Shown: positions 38,397-47,657 of the stretch, piece after piece
How positions within the stretch are numbered: position 1 is the stretch's first letter
Layout of the letters: each line of letters opens with the position of its first letter
Source: Vibrio europaeus
GTDB taxonomy: Bacteria; Pseudomonadota; Gammaproteobacteria; Enterobacterales; Vibrionaceae
Assembly: GCF_001695575.1 (NCBI RefSeq)
Contig: NZ_LUAX01000001.1
Location: 868,001-932,000 of the forward strand
Length of the DNA: 64,000 nucleotides
Direction: 5' to 3'
Notes under the pieces: generated by a model
Databases searched by the model: none
The model's input: only the letters and a program-made list of their open reading frames with translations
What the model was told of the DNA's origin: nothing
Translations under genes and position numbers: made by a program

Positions 38397-38876
38397 ATGC
38401 ACAATGTGACCATTCGTAGTGCGCATGACAAAGACTTAGAGCAGTTAAATGATCTCATGTTTTACTTGCATGATGAGCACCATCGCCAATGTCCCGAGCA
38501 CTTTAAAACGGCTGAAGATATCGAGCAGGAAAAGAGTATTGCTCGATATTTAGATGATCCGGAGTGTCTTGTCTTCGTCGCGTGTGAAGGCGAACAAATC
38601 ATAGGATTTGTTAGTGGTCATTTTTGCGAGCTCATTTCCACAGTAAGTAAGCCAGTTCAGATGGGCAGCATCGATGAACTGTATATCGTTAAGGACTACC
38701 GTGGTAAAGGGCATGCAGTAGAGCTGTGTCAGCATATCGAGACACGGTTTGTGGAATATGGCGTAAAAGAAGTCTTTGTTGAAGTGTGGGAATTTAACCA
38801 ATCTGCAATTGAATTTTACCAAGATTTCGGCTTTGAACATCACATCCATTGGTTACGAAAGTCCGTAACCAATTAA
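38397..38876 (+). CDS. GNAT-family N-acetyltransferase
   Basis: The 159-residue product has the GNAT fold: IRSAHDKDLEQLNDLM at the start, then IDELYIVKDYRGKGHAVELC with the acetyl-CoA-binding (R/Q)xxGx(G/A)-type loop RGKGHA, and NQSAIEFYQDFGFE near the C-terminus. The substrate is unknown. I take the ATG at 38397; a GTG at 38352 would add 15 residues, but no clear ribosome site supports either. It follows the prp terminator and lies 12 bases before the next gene, with which it may be co-transcribed. Confidence 0.85.
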   Translation: MHNVTIRSAHDKDLEQLNDLMFYLHDEHHRQCPEHFKTAEDIEQEKSIARYLDDPECLVFVACEGEQIIGFVSGHFCELISTVSKPVQMGSIDELYIVKDYRGKGHAVELCQHIETRFVEYGVKEVFVEVWEFNQSAIEFYQDFGFEHHIHWLRKSVTN

Positions 38877-38888
38877 CAAGAATTTAGA

Positions 38889-40319
38889 ATGAATCTCAAC
38901 ACTAAAATATTATCGCTCGTACTCGGGCTTATCTCTCTATTTGCCTCTTCACTTACTGTTGCGAATGACTCGACAATCTCTGGGGCTGCGTGTGTCATAC
39001 GTTCTGGTGAAAAGATTGTTTTGGTAAAAGAAATCCTCACCAACAAGCTTTCTCTCCCCGCAGGAGGCGTCGCTAAAGGGGAGTCTCCTAAAATCGCTGC
39101 CCAACGAGAAACGTGGGAAGAGACAGGGCTAGTGGTTTCGATTAAAGGTGAGCTCGGGCGTAGCGAGAAAGCGGTGTTCTACGATTGCGTTTCTGATTCC
39201 GATATCGTTTCATTCCAGTTCAACAACAAGCTAGACGGATACGAACTGCCTATTTGGTTTGCGCCTCACTATGGGATTGAAGTCTCTTCAGCGATGTTAA
39301 TCGATCCCACTGTTGTCCCGATACAGGAGTATCGTTTTCCTGATCAACTTGAGTGGCTAGGGTCGGTTTTGCCCCAGGCGACCGATCAAAAAGTGGTTTT
39401 TGTTGGTAATCTTATTGAAGCGGCGCCTGCATTCCATCAAATTGAACTGAGCTGGATGACTCAGATTCAGCACTTATTTCTAAAGCTTCCTAGTGGTATC
39501 GCAAACATTGTAGAACCTTTACTGCTGGCCGGAAACTGGCTAGCGGAGCCTTCTCTAATTCTGATTCTTTTTCCGCTTTTATATTGGCGATTTGGTAAAG
39601 AGTTTAGCTATAAGGTCTTTTTTGCCGTGACTATGACGTCACTGCTTAGTTTGGTTGCTCAGCAAGGTTTTGCGTTCCCTAGACCACATGTTTATCTTCC
39701 GGCACTAGATCTAGCCAAGAGTTATGGCTTTAGCCTTCCGAGTTTGCCTATTGCGGTATGGTCGTGTGTGGGTGTTCTTGTCTTGAATGGGACAGAGAGA
39801 TTATCGATTAATCGTTGGTCGTTGTCTTTGTTCTTCGCACTGCTATGGCTAACAGCCGCTAAGTTTTATAGCGGTTCAGCATTCTTGACTGATAGCGTAA
39901 GTGGGGCTCTTTTAGGCATACTTTGCTCTTGGCATTTGATTCGTCTCGAATCCAAGCCAGAGGTGGATGCGAAAGCACTGATGACTTCAAAAATGGTTTG
40001 GGTAATTTTGCTTATCGCTTGTGCTGTGATGACTTTGTTTTGGCCTACACCGATATTTACTTATTGGTTGGCGATAATCCTAACTGTGTTAGCGTTAGTG
40101 ATAACCTTTGAACGAGATGCAAATATCGCGTCCGGAAAGGCTTTGCTGATGATTACCGTGATGCTTGTTTTAGCAAATGGATTGATTGGCGTTGCCGCTG
40201 AGCATGTATCGACAAGCAGTATAGCGTCACTCAGTGTGGAAGCATTGCGTTACCCGCTATTGATTTGCCTGTTTGTTTTCTCGGTGAGAAAGATGAGCAG
40301 GGTAGACACAGCGGCTTAA
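38889..40319 (+). CDS. Exported NUDIX hydrolase fused to a degenerate PAP2 membrane domain
   Basis: The 476-residue protein starts with a hydrophobic signal (about 6-25) followed by AND. A complete NUDIX box lies at about 59-81: G, five residues, E65, then R73-E74-x-W-E77-E78-x-G, so the diphosphate-hydrolysing site looks intact. After residue 210 are several membrane helices with a PAP2-like layout. The motifs are degenerate: FPRPHV is kept, but the usual PSGH reads PSLP and the third-motif histidine is missing. With the signal peptide, the NUDIX domain should be periplasmic, which is unusual. Its substrate is unknown; lipid-linked diphosphates would be a guess. It ends at a clear terminator. 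Confidence 0.82.
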   Translation: MNLNTKILSLVLGLISLFASSLTVANDSTISGAACVIRSGEKIVLVKEILTNKLSLPAGGVAKGESPKIAAQRETWEETGLVVSIKGELGRSEKAVFYDCVSDSDIVSFQFNNKLDGYELPIWFAPHYGIEVSSAMLIDPTVVPIQEYRFPDQLEWLGSVLPQATDQKVVFVGNLIEAAPAFHQIELSWMTQIQHLFLKLPSGIANIVEPLLLAGNWLAEPSLILILFPLLYWRFGKEFSYKVFFAVTMTSLLSLVAQQGFAFPRPHVYLPALDLAKSYGFSLPSLPIAVWSCVGVLVLNGTERLSINRWSLSLFFALLWLTAAKFYSGSAFLTDSVSGALLGILCSWHLIRLESKPEVDAKALMTSKMVWVILLIACAVMTLFWPTPIFTYWLAIILTVLALVITFERDANIASGKALLMITVMLVLANGLIGVAAEHVSTSSIASLSVEALRYPLLICLFVFSVRKMSRVDTAA

Positions 40320-40342
40320 CTGTTAGAGAGTGATTTTGACTG

Positions 40343-40373
40343 TAGCCGACTCTGAACTAGAGTCGGCTATTTT
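40343..40373 (+). terminator. Terminator after the NUDIX-PAP2 gene
   Basis: TAGCCGACTCT / AGAGTCGGCTA forms an 11-base stem with a five-base loop, followed by TTTTG on the plus strand. It sits between convergent genes. Confidence 0.8.
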
Positions 40374-40385
40374 GTTGATGGCTGT

Positions 40386-42023
40386 CTAACACTTAAACTG
40401 TGATACCAGTTTTTCTAGGCGTTCACATTGGTTTTCTAGCGCACAGATAGATTGGTCTGCTGTACCCACCATTTTGACCATGGTTGAACTGTTGTCTGCT
40501 ATTTTTTGTACGTTGTAATTCACATCTTCACTGACTGAACTTTGCTGAGATGCTGCGGTGGCAATTTGCGTGTTCATCTCATTCATTTTGCTAATAGCAG
40601 TAAGAATTTCTGACAGAGATTGCGTTGCAGATTGAGCTAAGGTGATGGTTGAGTCGCTGCTCGATTTGCTCGCGTGCATCACCTCGACCGCTTGTTCCGC
40701 ACCGGACTGTAATCGTTCTATCATTGCTTGAATTTCGCCAGTACTATGTTGTGTTCTGCTAGCAAGAGAGCGAACTTCATCGGCAACAACCGCAAATCCG
40801 CGTCCTTGTTCTCCTGCGCGAGCAGCTTCTATTGCTGCATTTAAAGCCAGTAAGTTAGTTTGCTCAGCAATACCGCAAATAACATCCAGTATTGAAGCGA
40901 TGTTGGCAACGTCTTGATCTAATGTATGAATGACTCCGCTAGCATTGTCTATATCAGCGGCTAGTTCACGAATAGACTCAACAGTTGACTCTAATACTGA
41001 GTTGGCTGACTTAACCTCTTGATTAGCTCCGTGACTGGCATCTGCCGCGCTACTTGCGTTTTCGCTGACCAAATGACTGGTCGTTTGCATTTCATGTACC
41101 GCTGCTGCCACGACTTCGCTTTCATGCTGTTGCTGATTGGTCGAATCAGAAATGGACTGTGCCACAGTGGAAAGATGTGCCATTTCGCTGCGAACCGAAG
41201 CTGCGCTATCAATAACCTGTTCAATGGTGTGCTGAATCTTTGAAACAAAGGTATTGAAGCCTTCCGCGAGCTGGCCGATTTCATCTTTTGATTGGCTGGA
41301 AATTCGTTGACTTAAATCACCGTCTCCAGAGGCGATATCATGCATGGTTTGAGTGATCTGTTCGATAGGCTTTACTATCGCTTTGATCAAAAACCAGCAG
41401 GTTAACAGGGCGATAAGAATTACAATGAATGTGCCAACTTCTAGTGCCAGTTCGGCTTGCTTAGCCGCGGTTTCGTTTTCAATCTGAGTTTCACTGCGTG
41501 CGGCTTCTATCGCATCTTTAACGACATTGAGTTGTTGACGTACTTCGACAAATTGACGGTCGAAGGTTTGTTTATTTTGTTCATAGAATAGCTGCCACTC
41601 AGACTCAGGTGCATTAATAAACACTTCATAACTTGAGAGCCAGTCGTTACCTAGTCGAACCAGTTGTTCAATCTCTGGCTTGAGTGAGTCAGGGAGCAGT
41701 TCAAGTTTCACAAGCTCCATTGCGTGCTCCATACGAGGTAAAGCTTTATAAGCATTGTCTTTATACTCAAAGCGATGGTGCTCGATTTCTTTTTCTGATG
41801 TGGCTAATACTAGAGCTTGAACCGCTGACGTCGCTTGGTATAAATCTCGGTAGGCATCTTCAAGAGTAAACAGTGCAGGTAGGTAGTGCTGCTGAATCGA
41901 ATTAGATAGCTGCGCTCTTTTTTGAGAAGCGACAATATTGATTATGGAGCTAGTAGTAAAAAGTAAAATGATCAAAAAAACGGGCAGAACGATTTTCTTT
42001 TTAACAGATAAATCGGTAAACAT
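40386..42023 (-). CDS. Methyl-accepting chemotaxis protein
   Basis: A transmembrane chemoreceptor. I use ATG 42023 ([10 protein letters not shown]), preceded by AGGCTGGA; an upstream TTG start would add 15 residues. The 545 residues contain TM1 (about 12-31), a four-helix-bundle type periplasmic domain (about 32-195), TM2 (about 197-217), HAMP, and a signalling domain with the conserved hairpin tip [20 protein letters not shown]. The ligand is not predictable. It is transcribed alone, converging on the NUDIX-PAP2 gene. Confidence 0.93.
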   Translation of the reverse strand: MFTDLSVKKKIVLPVFLIILLFTTSSIINIVASQKRAQLSNSIQQHYLPALFTLEDAYRDLYQATSAVQALVLATSEKEIEHHRFEYKDNAYKALPRMEHAMELVKLELLPDSLKPEIEQLVRLGNDWLSSYEVFINAPESEWQLFYEQNKQTFDRQFVEVRQQLNVVKDAIEAARSETQIENETAAKQAELALEVGTFIVILIALLTCWFLIKAIVKPIEQITQTMHDIASGDGDLSQRISSQSKDEIGQLAEGFNTFVSKIQHTIEQVIDSAASVRSEMAHLSTVAQSISDSTNQQQHESEVVAAAVHEMQTTSHLVSENASSAADASHGANQEVKSANSVLESTVESIRELAADIDNASGVIHTLDQDVANIASILDVICGIAEQTNLLALNAAIEAARAGEQGRGFAVVADEVRSLASRTQHSTGEIQAMIERLQSGAEQAVEVMHASKSSSDSTITLAQSATQSLSEILTAISKMNEMNTQIATAASQQSSVSEDVNYNVQKIADNSSTMVKMVGTADQSICALENQCERLEKLVSQFKC

Positions 42024-42166
42024 ATATCCAGCCTGTAGAATTAATAAACAAGGCTGGAATAATAGCAATTACAGGTGGGAATGTCGTATAACTGTTTGGT
42101 TTTGTTGGATAAACTTTTTTATCGTGACCATTGCGACAATTTATCGGAGTTTAAACTTCTGAGCTT

Positions 42167-42976
42167 CTAGCGAGCTAGAATAAATTCTTCAATTACTGTC
42201 GCCACGCCATCATCATCGTTACTCAATGTAATATGATTGGCGATTGCTTTGGTTTGCTCCATTGCGTTCTGCATTGCTACTCCTAACCCTGCGTATTCGA
42301 TCATATGATGGTCATTTTCAGCGTCGCCCATACAGATCACTTCGCTAGATGAAATGCCTAAATGTTCAGCAATAGCTTTAATGCCAACCCCTTTATTACT
42401 TTCAAGGTTTAAAAACTCCAAGAAAATAGGAGCGCTCTGGACGATTGTGAATTCATCTTGATAACTAGCTGGAATATTTCCGATTGCTGAGGTGAGTTTG
42501 TCAGGAGCGCCGACAATCATCGCTTTGATGATCGGATGGTCATCTTCTAATTCATCAAAGTTCTTCTCGATGACTGGAATTTGATTGATGGTTGCTTCAA
42601 CGTCGGTGAACTCGTTGAGCTTTGGCGTTATTAATCCAAACTCGTTACTGAATGCATGGCAATCTAAATTCAGTTTGTTAGCGAGTTCCGCGACTTGCTT
42701 TGCTCGCTTTCCGTCAATAATCGCTGAGTGGATCACTCTGTTTGTGCCAATTTCCTTCACCATTGAGCCATTGAAGAAAACGACAAACTCGTTATCGCCT
42801 TCAATCTTAAGTTCGTCTAGCTTACTTTGCATTCCATCTAGTGGACGGCCAGATGCGAGTACGACTTTTACACCTCGTTTACGCGCTTCAGCGATAGTAT
42901 GCTTTGTTCTTTGGGAGATCGTTTTGTCACTCGTTAGTAATGTGCCATCTAAATCGAGTGCTATTAGCTTATACAT
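42167..42976 (-). CDS. Cof-type HAD-family sugar-phosphatase (YidA-like)
   Basis: The 269-residue protein is a haloacid-dehalogenase hydrolase of the Cof subfamily. Motif I DLDGTLL has both catalytic aspartates (D8, D10), motif II is VLASGRP, and motif IV is MGDAENDHHMI. The C2 cap in the middle sets sugar-phosphate specificity, which cannot be predicted. It is divergent from queE with 155 bases between them. Length and sequence resemble E. coli YidA, but several paralogues are equally close, so I give no symbol. Confidence 0.9.
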   Translation of the reverse strand: MYKLIALDLDGTLLTSDKTISQRTKHTIAEARKRGVKVVLASGRPLDGMQSKLDELKIEGDNEFVVFFNGSMVKEIGTNRVIHSAIIDGKRAKQVAELANKLNLDCHAFSNEFGLITPKLNEFTDVEATINQIPVIEKNFDELEDDHPIIKAMIVGAPDKLTSAIGNIPASYQDEFTIVQSAPIFLEFLNLESNKGVGIKAIAEHLGISSSEVICMGDAENDHHMIEYAGLGVAMQNAMEQTKAIANHITLSNDDDGVATVIEEFILAR

Positions 42977-43059
42977 AACTTACCTTAAATCTAACTACAA
43001 AATTAACAAAAAGAAGCAGAATAATCGCTGTGAAAAGATTGATCAATTTATGATTTAGT

Positions 43060-43089
43060 TGACCTTCCACGGCGTCTCCTTTAAGGTCA
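43060..43089 (+). promoter_or_regulatory. Small inverted repeat in the queE leader
   Basis: TGACCTT (43060-43066) and AAGGTCA (43083-43089) could form a 7-base stem with a 16-base loop in the queE leader, ending about 43 bases before the start. The intergenic spacer is 155 bases. Queuosine genes can be preQ1-regulated elsewhere, but I cannot match a known riboswitch consensus here. Confidence 0.25.
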
Positions 43090-43131
43090 CGTTCCTGCAG
43101 AATTTTGAAGATAAATTAGGCTGATATTAAG

Positions 43132-43800
43132 TTGTATAAAATTAACGAAATGTTTGAAACCATCCAAGGGGAAGGGGTCTTCACAGGTGTTCCTTCTGTA
43201 TTTGTTCGTTTGCAAGAGTGCCCAGTAGGCTGTGCATGGTGCGATACCAAGCAAACTTGGGATGCAACCCCGCAAGACGAAAGACCTCTAGATGAGATCT
43301 TAGCTAAGAAAGAAGACTCTCCAACTTGGTGCTCTGTTTCGGCGATGGACATTGTTAATGAGTACATAAAGCAAGGTTATACTGCTAAGCATGTTGTGAT
43401 TACAGGCGGTGAACCTTGTATCTATGATCTGGTTCCTTTGACTCAAGCATTTGAAGAGCATGGTTGTCGATGTCAGATCGAAACCAGTGGCACATCTGAG
43501 GTCAAAGCGACAGACAATACATGGGTGACGGTGTCACCGAAAGTCGCGATGAAAGGTAAGCTCCCCGTTCTTGATTCTGCACTGGTTCGAGCGAATGAGA
43601 TCAAACATCCGGTGGCGACGCAAAAAGATATCGACCACCTAGATGAACTCTTGGAAAGAGCAAACGTGCCTGAAGATACAACGATTGCACTTCAGCCAAT
43701 AAGTCAGAAGCCTCGTGCGACCCAGCTCTGTATTGATGTATGTGTTGCCAGAAACTGGCGCTTATCGATTCAAACTCACAAATATCTAAGCATTGCGTAA
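43132..43800 (+). CDS. queE: 7-carboxy-7-deazaguanine synthase QueE
   Basis: QueE is a radical-SAM enzyme that makes the 7-deazaguanine ring of queuosine. The 222-residue protein has the cluster motif CPVGCAWC (C-x3-C-x2-C) near residue 30, after the usual FVRLQ. The start appears to be TTG 43132 ([15 protein letters not shown]), because the family normally begins at this point and the first ATG (43150) would drop conserved residues. An AGG lies about 13 bases upstream. Its stop is 11 bases from queC. Confidence 0.93.
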   Translation: MYKINEMFETIQGEGVFTGVPSVFVRLQECPVGCAWCDTKQTWDATPQDERPLDEILAKKEDSPTWCSVSAMDIVNEYIKQGYTAKHVVITGGEPCIYDLVPLTQAFEEHGCRCQIETSGTSEVKATDNTWVTVSPKVAMKGKLPVLDSALVRANEIKHPVATQKDIDHLDELLERANVPEDTTIALQPISQKPRATQLCIDVCVARNWRLSIQTHKYLSIA

Positions 43801-43811
43801 AGGAACTCAAA

Positions 43812-44510
43812 ATGAAAAAAGCAGTTGTCGTATTTAGTGGCGGACAAGACTCAACGACTTGCCTAGTACAAGCAATTAAAGATTTTGATGAAGTCCATGC
43901 CATCACATTTGACTATGGTCAGCGCCACAAACTTGAAATCGAAGTCGCACAGAGCTTGGCGAAAGAACTGGATGTTAAAGCGCATAAAGTAATGGATGTC
44001 GGATTATTAAACGAGCTTGCCATTAGCTCTTTGACGCGTGACGACATTCCGGTTTCTCATGAGTTACAAGAGAACGGTTTACCGAACTCATTCGTACCAG
44101 GACGCAATATCCTGTTTTTGACCCTTGCCGGTATTTACGCTTATCAAATTGGCGCACAGACTGTGATTACTGGTGTGTGTGAAACAGACTTTTCTGGTTA
44201 TCCGGATTGTCGTAATGACTTTGTAAAAGCGATGAATAATGCGCTTGTTCAGGGTATGGATCGCCAGCTTGAGATATCTACGCCACTGATGTGGTTAAAC
44301 AAAGCAGAAACTTGGGCGCTAGCTGATCAGTATGATGCGTTGCAATTGATCAGAGAAAAGACACTGACCTGTTACAATGGTGTCATCGGTGATGGTTGTG
44401 GCGATTGTCCGGCGTGTGAACTGAGAAAGGTAGGCTTAAACGACTACCTTTCTGATCGCAAGGCTATTATGGCTGAACTGGTACGTAAGCAGAACTCGGC
44501 AGATAAATAG
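43812..44510 (+). CDS. queC: 7-cyano-7-deazaguanine synthase QueC
   Basis: QueC converts 7-carboxy-7-deazaguanine to preQ0 with ATP and ammonia. The start ATG 43812 follows AAAGGAAC. The 232-residue product has the PP-loop FSGGQDST (about 8-15), the FVPGRN segment, and the zinc-binding cysteines C-x8-C-x2-C-x2-C ([16 protein letters not shown]) near the C-terminus. It is paired with queE. Its last 44 bases overlap the end of the convergent GGDEF gene. Confidence 0.96.
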   Translation: MKKAVVVFSGGQDSTTCLVQAIKDFDEVHAITFDYGQRHKLEIEVAQSLAKELDVKAHKVMDVGLLNELAISSLTRDDIPVSHELQENGLPNSFVPGRNILFLTLAGIYAYQIGAQTVITGVCETDFSGYPDCRNDFVKAMNNALVQGMDRQLEISTPLMWLNKAETWALADQYDALQLIREKTLTCYNGVIGDGCGDCPACELRKVGLNDYLSDRKAIMAELVRKQNSADK

Positions 44511-46440
44511 GCTCATTGTAGGCATCAATAATCTGGTTCTTACCATTTTGTTTCACTTGATAAAGCGCCTGATCCAAAATTGAATAGAGTTCATCAAAGT
44601 CATATAGTGGTTTAGATGTGGCAAGATAAGAAAAGCTCGCGGTAACGTTGAGCTTTTCTCTATTTTCCGCTTCAAAGATACTTTTCGCGATGATCTGGTG
44701 GAGGTTTTCTACTCGGTCTCGCACATCAAGCTCATCGACATTTCTCAATACGATGACAAACTCTTCGCCTCCGAGTCGACCCAATACATCTTCTTCATTG
44801 ATAGCTTCACTGATTCCTTTTGATATGGTAGCGAGGGCGCGATCACCAGTCGGATGGCCATAGCTGTCATTGATTTGCTTGAAGTCATCTAAATCAAGCA
44901 AGATAAGTACGTGTTTACGAATTTGGGCTGATGTTCTATCGAACGCTCTAATTCGTTTGATGGCGGCAGCTCGGTTAAGCGCCCCTGTCAGCTGATCCAT
45001 TTCTGCTTTTCTACTTTTTGTTCTGGTAAAGAAAAACTGTCCGATGATGGTTGCGATCAAGAGGATTATAAGCAATAAGAACATCTGCCTTTGAGAGAGT
45101 AATTTCGCCACTTCTAGCTCAAGAGATTCAATGATTTCAACACTCTTATTATCTTTCACTTTCTGATTAAACTCTTTCTGCGCGAGCTCTAACGCCAAAA
45201 AAGCTGAGCGACTACTCTTGGTTCTTTTAGATAACTCTGAATCAAAATAGTGCTGGTAGTGTTTGAGCGCGACGGCGTAATTGCCATTAGCTTCCTCAAG
45301 CTGAGCCATTGTTCTAAGCGCACGTGCTTGCAATCGTTCACTGCCAATTTTCGTCGCTAAATCATTCGCGCTTTGAGCGAAGTACAATGCCGAGTTGTAG
45401 CCACCTTTTGCATTGTCTAGTTGGGAGAGTGCAAGATAGATCTCGCCCTGAATTTGCTCATTATTTTGAGTCTCAGCGGAGTTGAGCGAATCTAGTAAGA
45501 ATTGCTCAGCAAGCTCAAATTGCTTTAATGCTGTATAAGCCTTACCCAGACCGAGTTTTACAAAGGTTAATCCATAGGCATGATTGAATCTATCTAGCAG
45601 AAGTTTTGAGCGTTTGAAATGTTCCACAGCGCCATGATAATCCTGAGACGCTAACAATATATCGCCCATGCTATGGTGAGATTGCGCCATTTTAAGAGGA
45701 GATTTAGTGGCTGACCTTAACCGTAGAGAAATCGTTAAGTACTCTTTAGCCAAATCAAACTGACCGAGTGTTTTTAGCAAAAGGCCGGCATCATTGTACA
45801 CCCCAGAAGGGTCAACGTAACTTGGGATTACCGCTAGGTAGCTTTGGTAGGTCTCTAGTGAACTCTTATAATCTCCAGTGAATTCTTGGTTGTTCGCAAT
45901 TACGCGAAGAGCTAGATGTTTGGGAAGGATCGAATGTTCGGTATCTTTTATGTGTGTTTCAAGTGCGTTGCAATACAGCTGCGCACTGTAATATTGACCC
46001 TGCATGTTCATCGCACGGCATAGGTGATACTCAAACAGAATCTTGCCTTGAAGATTATTAGTTGTACTAAAGTGTTTAAGTAAGTCGAGGTAGTTTGACC
46101 GAGCAGTTGAAAAGTCGAGATTGAGCTCCTTATTGAGAGCTTCAATAAATGTTTGTTCTAACTTGGAATACTCTGGGTTGAAGACGAGCTCATTGCCATA
46201 ATATGGCTGACCTCGCTGCGTCATGAAACTATGTAGTTTGGAGCTAATGTAGAGCTTTTCGATATTTGGAGGTAACGAGTTATACCGATCCTGTAGCATT
46301 GATAGTGCTTTGTTCTCACTGACCTTGAGAGCTTCGCTGTAAGCGACCTCCCACTTCCCTAGATGATTTGTATCAATGGCTAGTGCCGAAATAGGCGCGA
46401 GCGCAGCAAAAGCGATATACCAAGCGATTAGACGTTTCAT
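44467..46440 (-). CDS. TPR-containing diguanylate cyclase (GGDEF)
   Basis: The 657-residue protein has a signal peptide (about 1-20), a long periplasmic TPR array (about 95-425; repeats such as [11 protein letters not shown] and [17 protein letters not shown]), one membrane helix near 455-475, and a cytoplasmic GGDEF domain (about 485-640). The active-site loop reads RLGGEEF, compatible with cyclase activity. The allosteric I-site position (RxxD, five residues upstream) reads NEED, so product inhibition through it is unlikely. The TPR part may bind an envelope partner. c-di-GMP could affect the LapA-type adhesin encoded nearby, but no direct link is shown. Confidence 0.93.
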   Translation of the reverse strand: MKRLIAWYIAFAALAPISALAIDTNHLGKWEVAYSEALKVSENKALSMLQDRYNSLPPNIEKLYISSKLHSFMTQRGQPYYGNELVFNPEYSKLEQTFIEALNKELNLDFSTARSNYLDLLKHFSTTNNLQGKILFEYHLCRAMNMQGQYYSAQLYCNALETHIKDTEHSILPKHLALRVIANNQEFTGDYKSSLETYQSYLAVIPSYVDPSGVYNDAGLLLKTLGQFDLAKEYLTISLRLRSATKSPLKMAQSHHSMGDILLASQDYHGAVEHFKRSKLLLDRFNHAYGLTFVKLGLGKAYTALKQFELAEQFLLDSLNSAETQNNEQIQGEIYLALSQLDNAKGGYNSALYFAQSANDLATKIGSERLQARALRTMAQLEEANGNYAVALKHYQHYFDSELSKRTKSSRSAFLALELAQKEFNQKVKDNKSVEIIESLELEVAKLLSQRQMFLLLIILLIATIIGQFFFTRTKSRKAEMDQLTGALNRAAAIKRIRAFDRTSAQIRKHVLILLDLDDFKQINDSYGHPTGDRALATISKGISEAINEEDVLGRLGGEEFVIVLRNVDELDVRDRVENLHQIIAKSIFEAENREKLNVTASFSYLATSKPLYDFDELYSILDQALYQVKQNGKNQIIDAYNEPIYLPSSAYVPVQP

Positions 46441-46552
46441 TGTATTTAGTATTAGTTTTGTTTGTTACATAGTAGAGTAACTCACTAATAGGGTACAATG
46501 TGTTGCTAAATGTGAATTGAATAAATGCGACTTAGATAGCTTTGATTTCTCT

Positions 46553-46581
46553 AAAAAATGCGCCTTCGAGGCGCATTTTTT
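46553..46581 (-). terminator. Terminator of the DUF2750 gene
   Basis: AAATGCGCCT / AGGCGCATTT with a TCG loop is followed by TTTTTT on the minus strand, starting about ten bases after the stop. It is nearly symmetric, with a T tract in both directions. Confidence 0.85.
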
Positions 46582-46590
46582 GAAATCTAT

Positions 46591-46944
46591 TTAGTCTAGG
46601 TATAATTTAGCTAGGTCAGATGGTTCCATCTCTTTACCTTCCAGTTGGTCATTCCAGTTGGTACCAACTAGAACACCATCCTCTGCTAAAGTGAGTAGCC
46701 AATCTTCAACAAAGATGTCTAGCGGAATCTCAAGCACTTCGAAATCTGCCCACTCTTCAACATTGTGAGTTTCTGCATCTTGTTTAGAAGACCAGAAAGG
46801 CATTACTTCACTGTTTTCAAATTCTGTAGAATCGCAAGACAGCCAGCCTTCTTCGTTACGCATTCCCCAAACTAGTTTAGATTGCTTCGTTTCAGCAACG
46901 AATAACTCAAGGTTTGCTTGAATATCAGCAGTTAATTTGCTCAT
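46591..46944 (-). CDS. DUF2750-family protein
   Basis: A small soluble acidic protein of unknown function. The 117 residues from ATG 46944 (MSKLTADIQANLELFV) match the DUF2750 pattern: WGMRNEEGWL, then PFWSSKQDAE, then WLLTLAEDGVLVGTNW. A longer reading upstream to 47019 would run into the ompA terminator hairpin, so I reject it. It is probably transcribed alone from a short leader, and ends at a strong terminator. Confidence 0.8.
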   Translation of the reverse strand: MSKLTADIQANLELFVAETKQSKLVWGMRNEEGWLSCDSTEFENSEVMPFWSSKQDAETHNVEEWADFEVLEIPLDIFVEDWLLTLAEDGVLVGTNWNDQLEGKEMEPSDLAKLYLD

Positions 46945-47004
46945 TGGTATTATCTCATACGTGGATTCGCTGCTAGGGTAACACTCAATAGGGCAAAGCA
47001 AAAT

Positions 47005-47030
47005 AAAAAAGGGAGCCAAAGCTCCCTTAA
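47005..47030 (-). terminator. Terminator after the OmpA-like gene
   Basis: AAGGGAGC / GCTCCCTT with a four-base loop and a following T-rich run (TTTTTTATTTT on the minus strand) lies 15 bases after the stop of the OmpA-like gene. Confidence 0.88.
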
Positions 47031-47044
47031 TCTAGGAAAAGCGG

Positions 47045-47656
47045 CTATTTTTTTATTTTAGTGAAAATAGACCATTCTTCTTTTACATTACCTTTGTGGC
47101 CGATAACTGTCGCGACAACTTTTCGGTTCTTGGCGTGACTGATTTCATCTGTACCGGTTTCGCTTAGATTGGTATCACCAAAACCGACGATGCGAACTCG
47201 GTTAGACTCAACACCATTAGCAAGAAGTGCGTCCTCTACTGAAGTCGCGCGACGTTTAGATAGAGCCATATTGTATTCGTGTTGACCAACTTTACTCGCA
47301 AAGCCTTGAAGTTCGATAGACGTCGAAGGGTAGCTTTCAAGAAACTCGGCCATTTCGCGGATCTGTGCGAGAAACGCTGGTTGAATTTCATCAGAGTCAT
47401 TGGCAAACAAAATATGTAGGCTCATCTCTTCTTCAGTCTTTACGTAAGTACCACAGCCATCATTATCAATTTCAGCAAGACGGGGTGTTTGAGGACACAG
47501 GTCACGAGCATTAATGACACCATCTTTATCATCATCAAGTAAGTCGTCCACTTGATTTGGCGTTGGGGTGTCAATGTATTCGTACGCGTCTTCGGCTTTG
47601 AGCGGAGCAGTGAATACGGTAGCCGCGATAATCATAGTTACAAGTGATTTATTCAT
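47045..47656 (-). CDS. OmpA-family outer-membrane protein with calcium-type repeat
   Basis: The 203-residue protein has a signal peptide (cleavage after LKA, about 21). A calcium-binding thrombospondin-3-like repeat (LLDDDKDGVINARDLCPQTP) lies near 39-58. The C-terminal OmpA domain (about 78-190) should bind peptidoglycan (IELQGFASKVGQ and RRATSVEDAL are the canonical spots). It starts two bases after the tolC-like stop and is probably co-transcribed with it. In Shewanella bpfA loci a TolC-like gene and an OmpA gene accompany the giant adhesin, so a role near the exporter is likely, but not shown here. Confidence 0.9.
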   Translation of the reverse strand: MNKSLVTMIIAATVFTAPLKAEDAYEYIDTPTPNQVDDLLDDDKDGVINARDLCPQTPRLAEIDNDGCGTYVKTEEEMSLHILFANDSDEIQPAFLAQIREMAEFLESYPSTSIELQGFASKVGQHEYNMALSKRRATSVEDALLANGVESNRVRIVGFGDTNLSETGTDEISHAKNRKVVATVIGHKGNVKEEWSIFTKIKK

Positions 47657-47657
47657 A

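Noticed and set aside
42977..43131. PreQ1 riboswitch upstream of queE
   Set aside because: There is a small inverted repeat, but I cannot match the known conserved loops of any preQ1 class.
46945..47019. Longer N-terminus for the DUF2750 protein
   Set aside because: It begins in the T-rich arm of the ompA terminator, and the family pattern begins at MSKLTADIQ.
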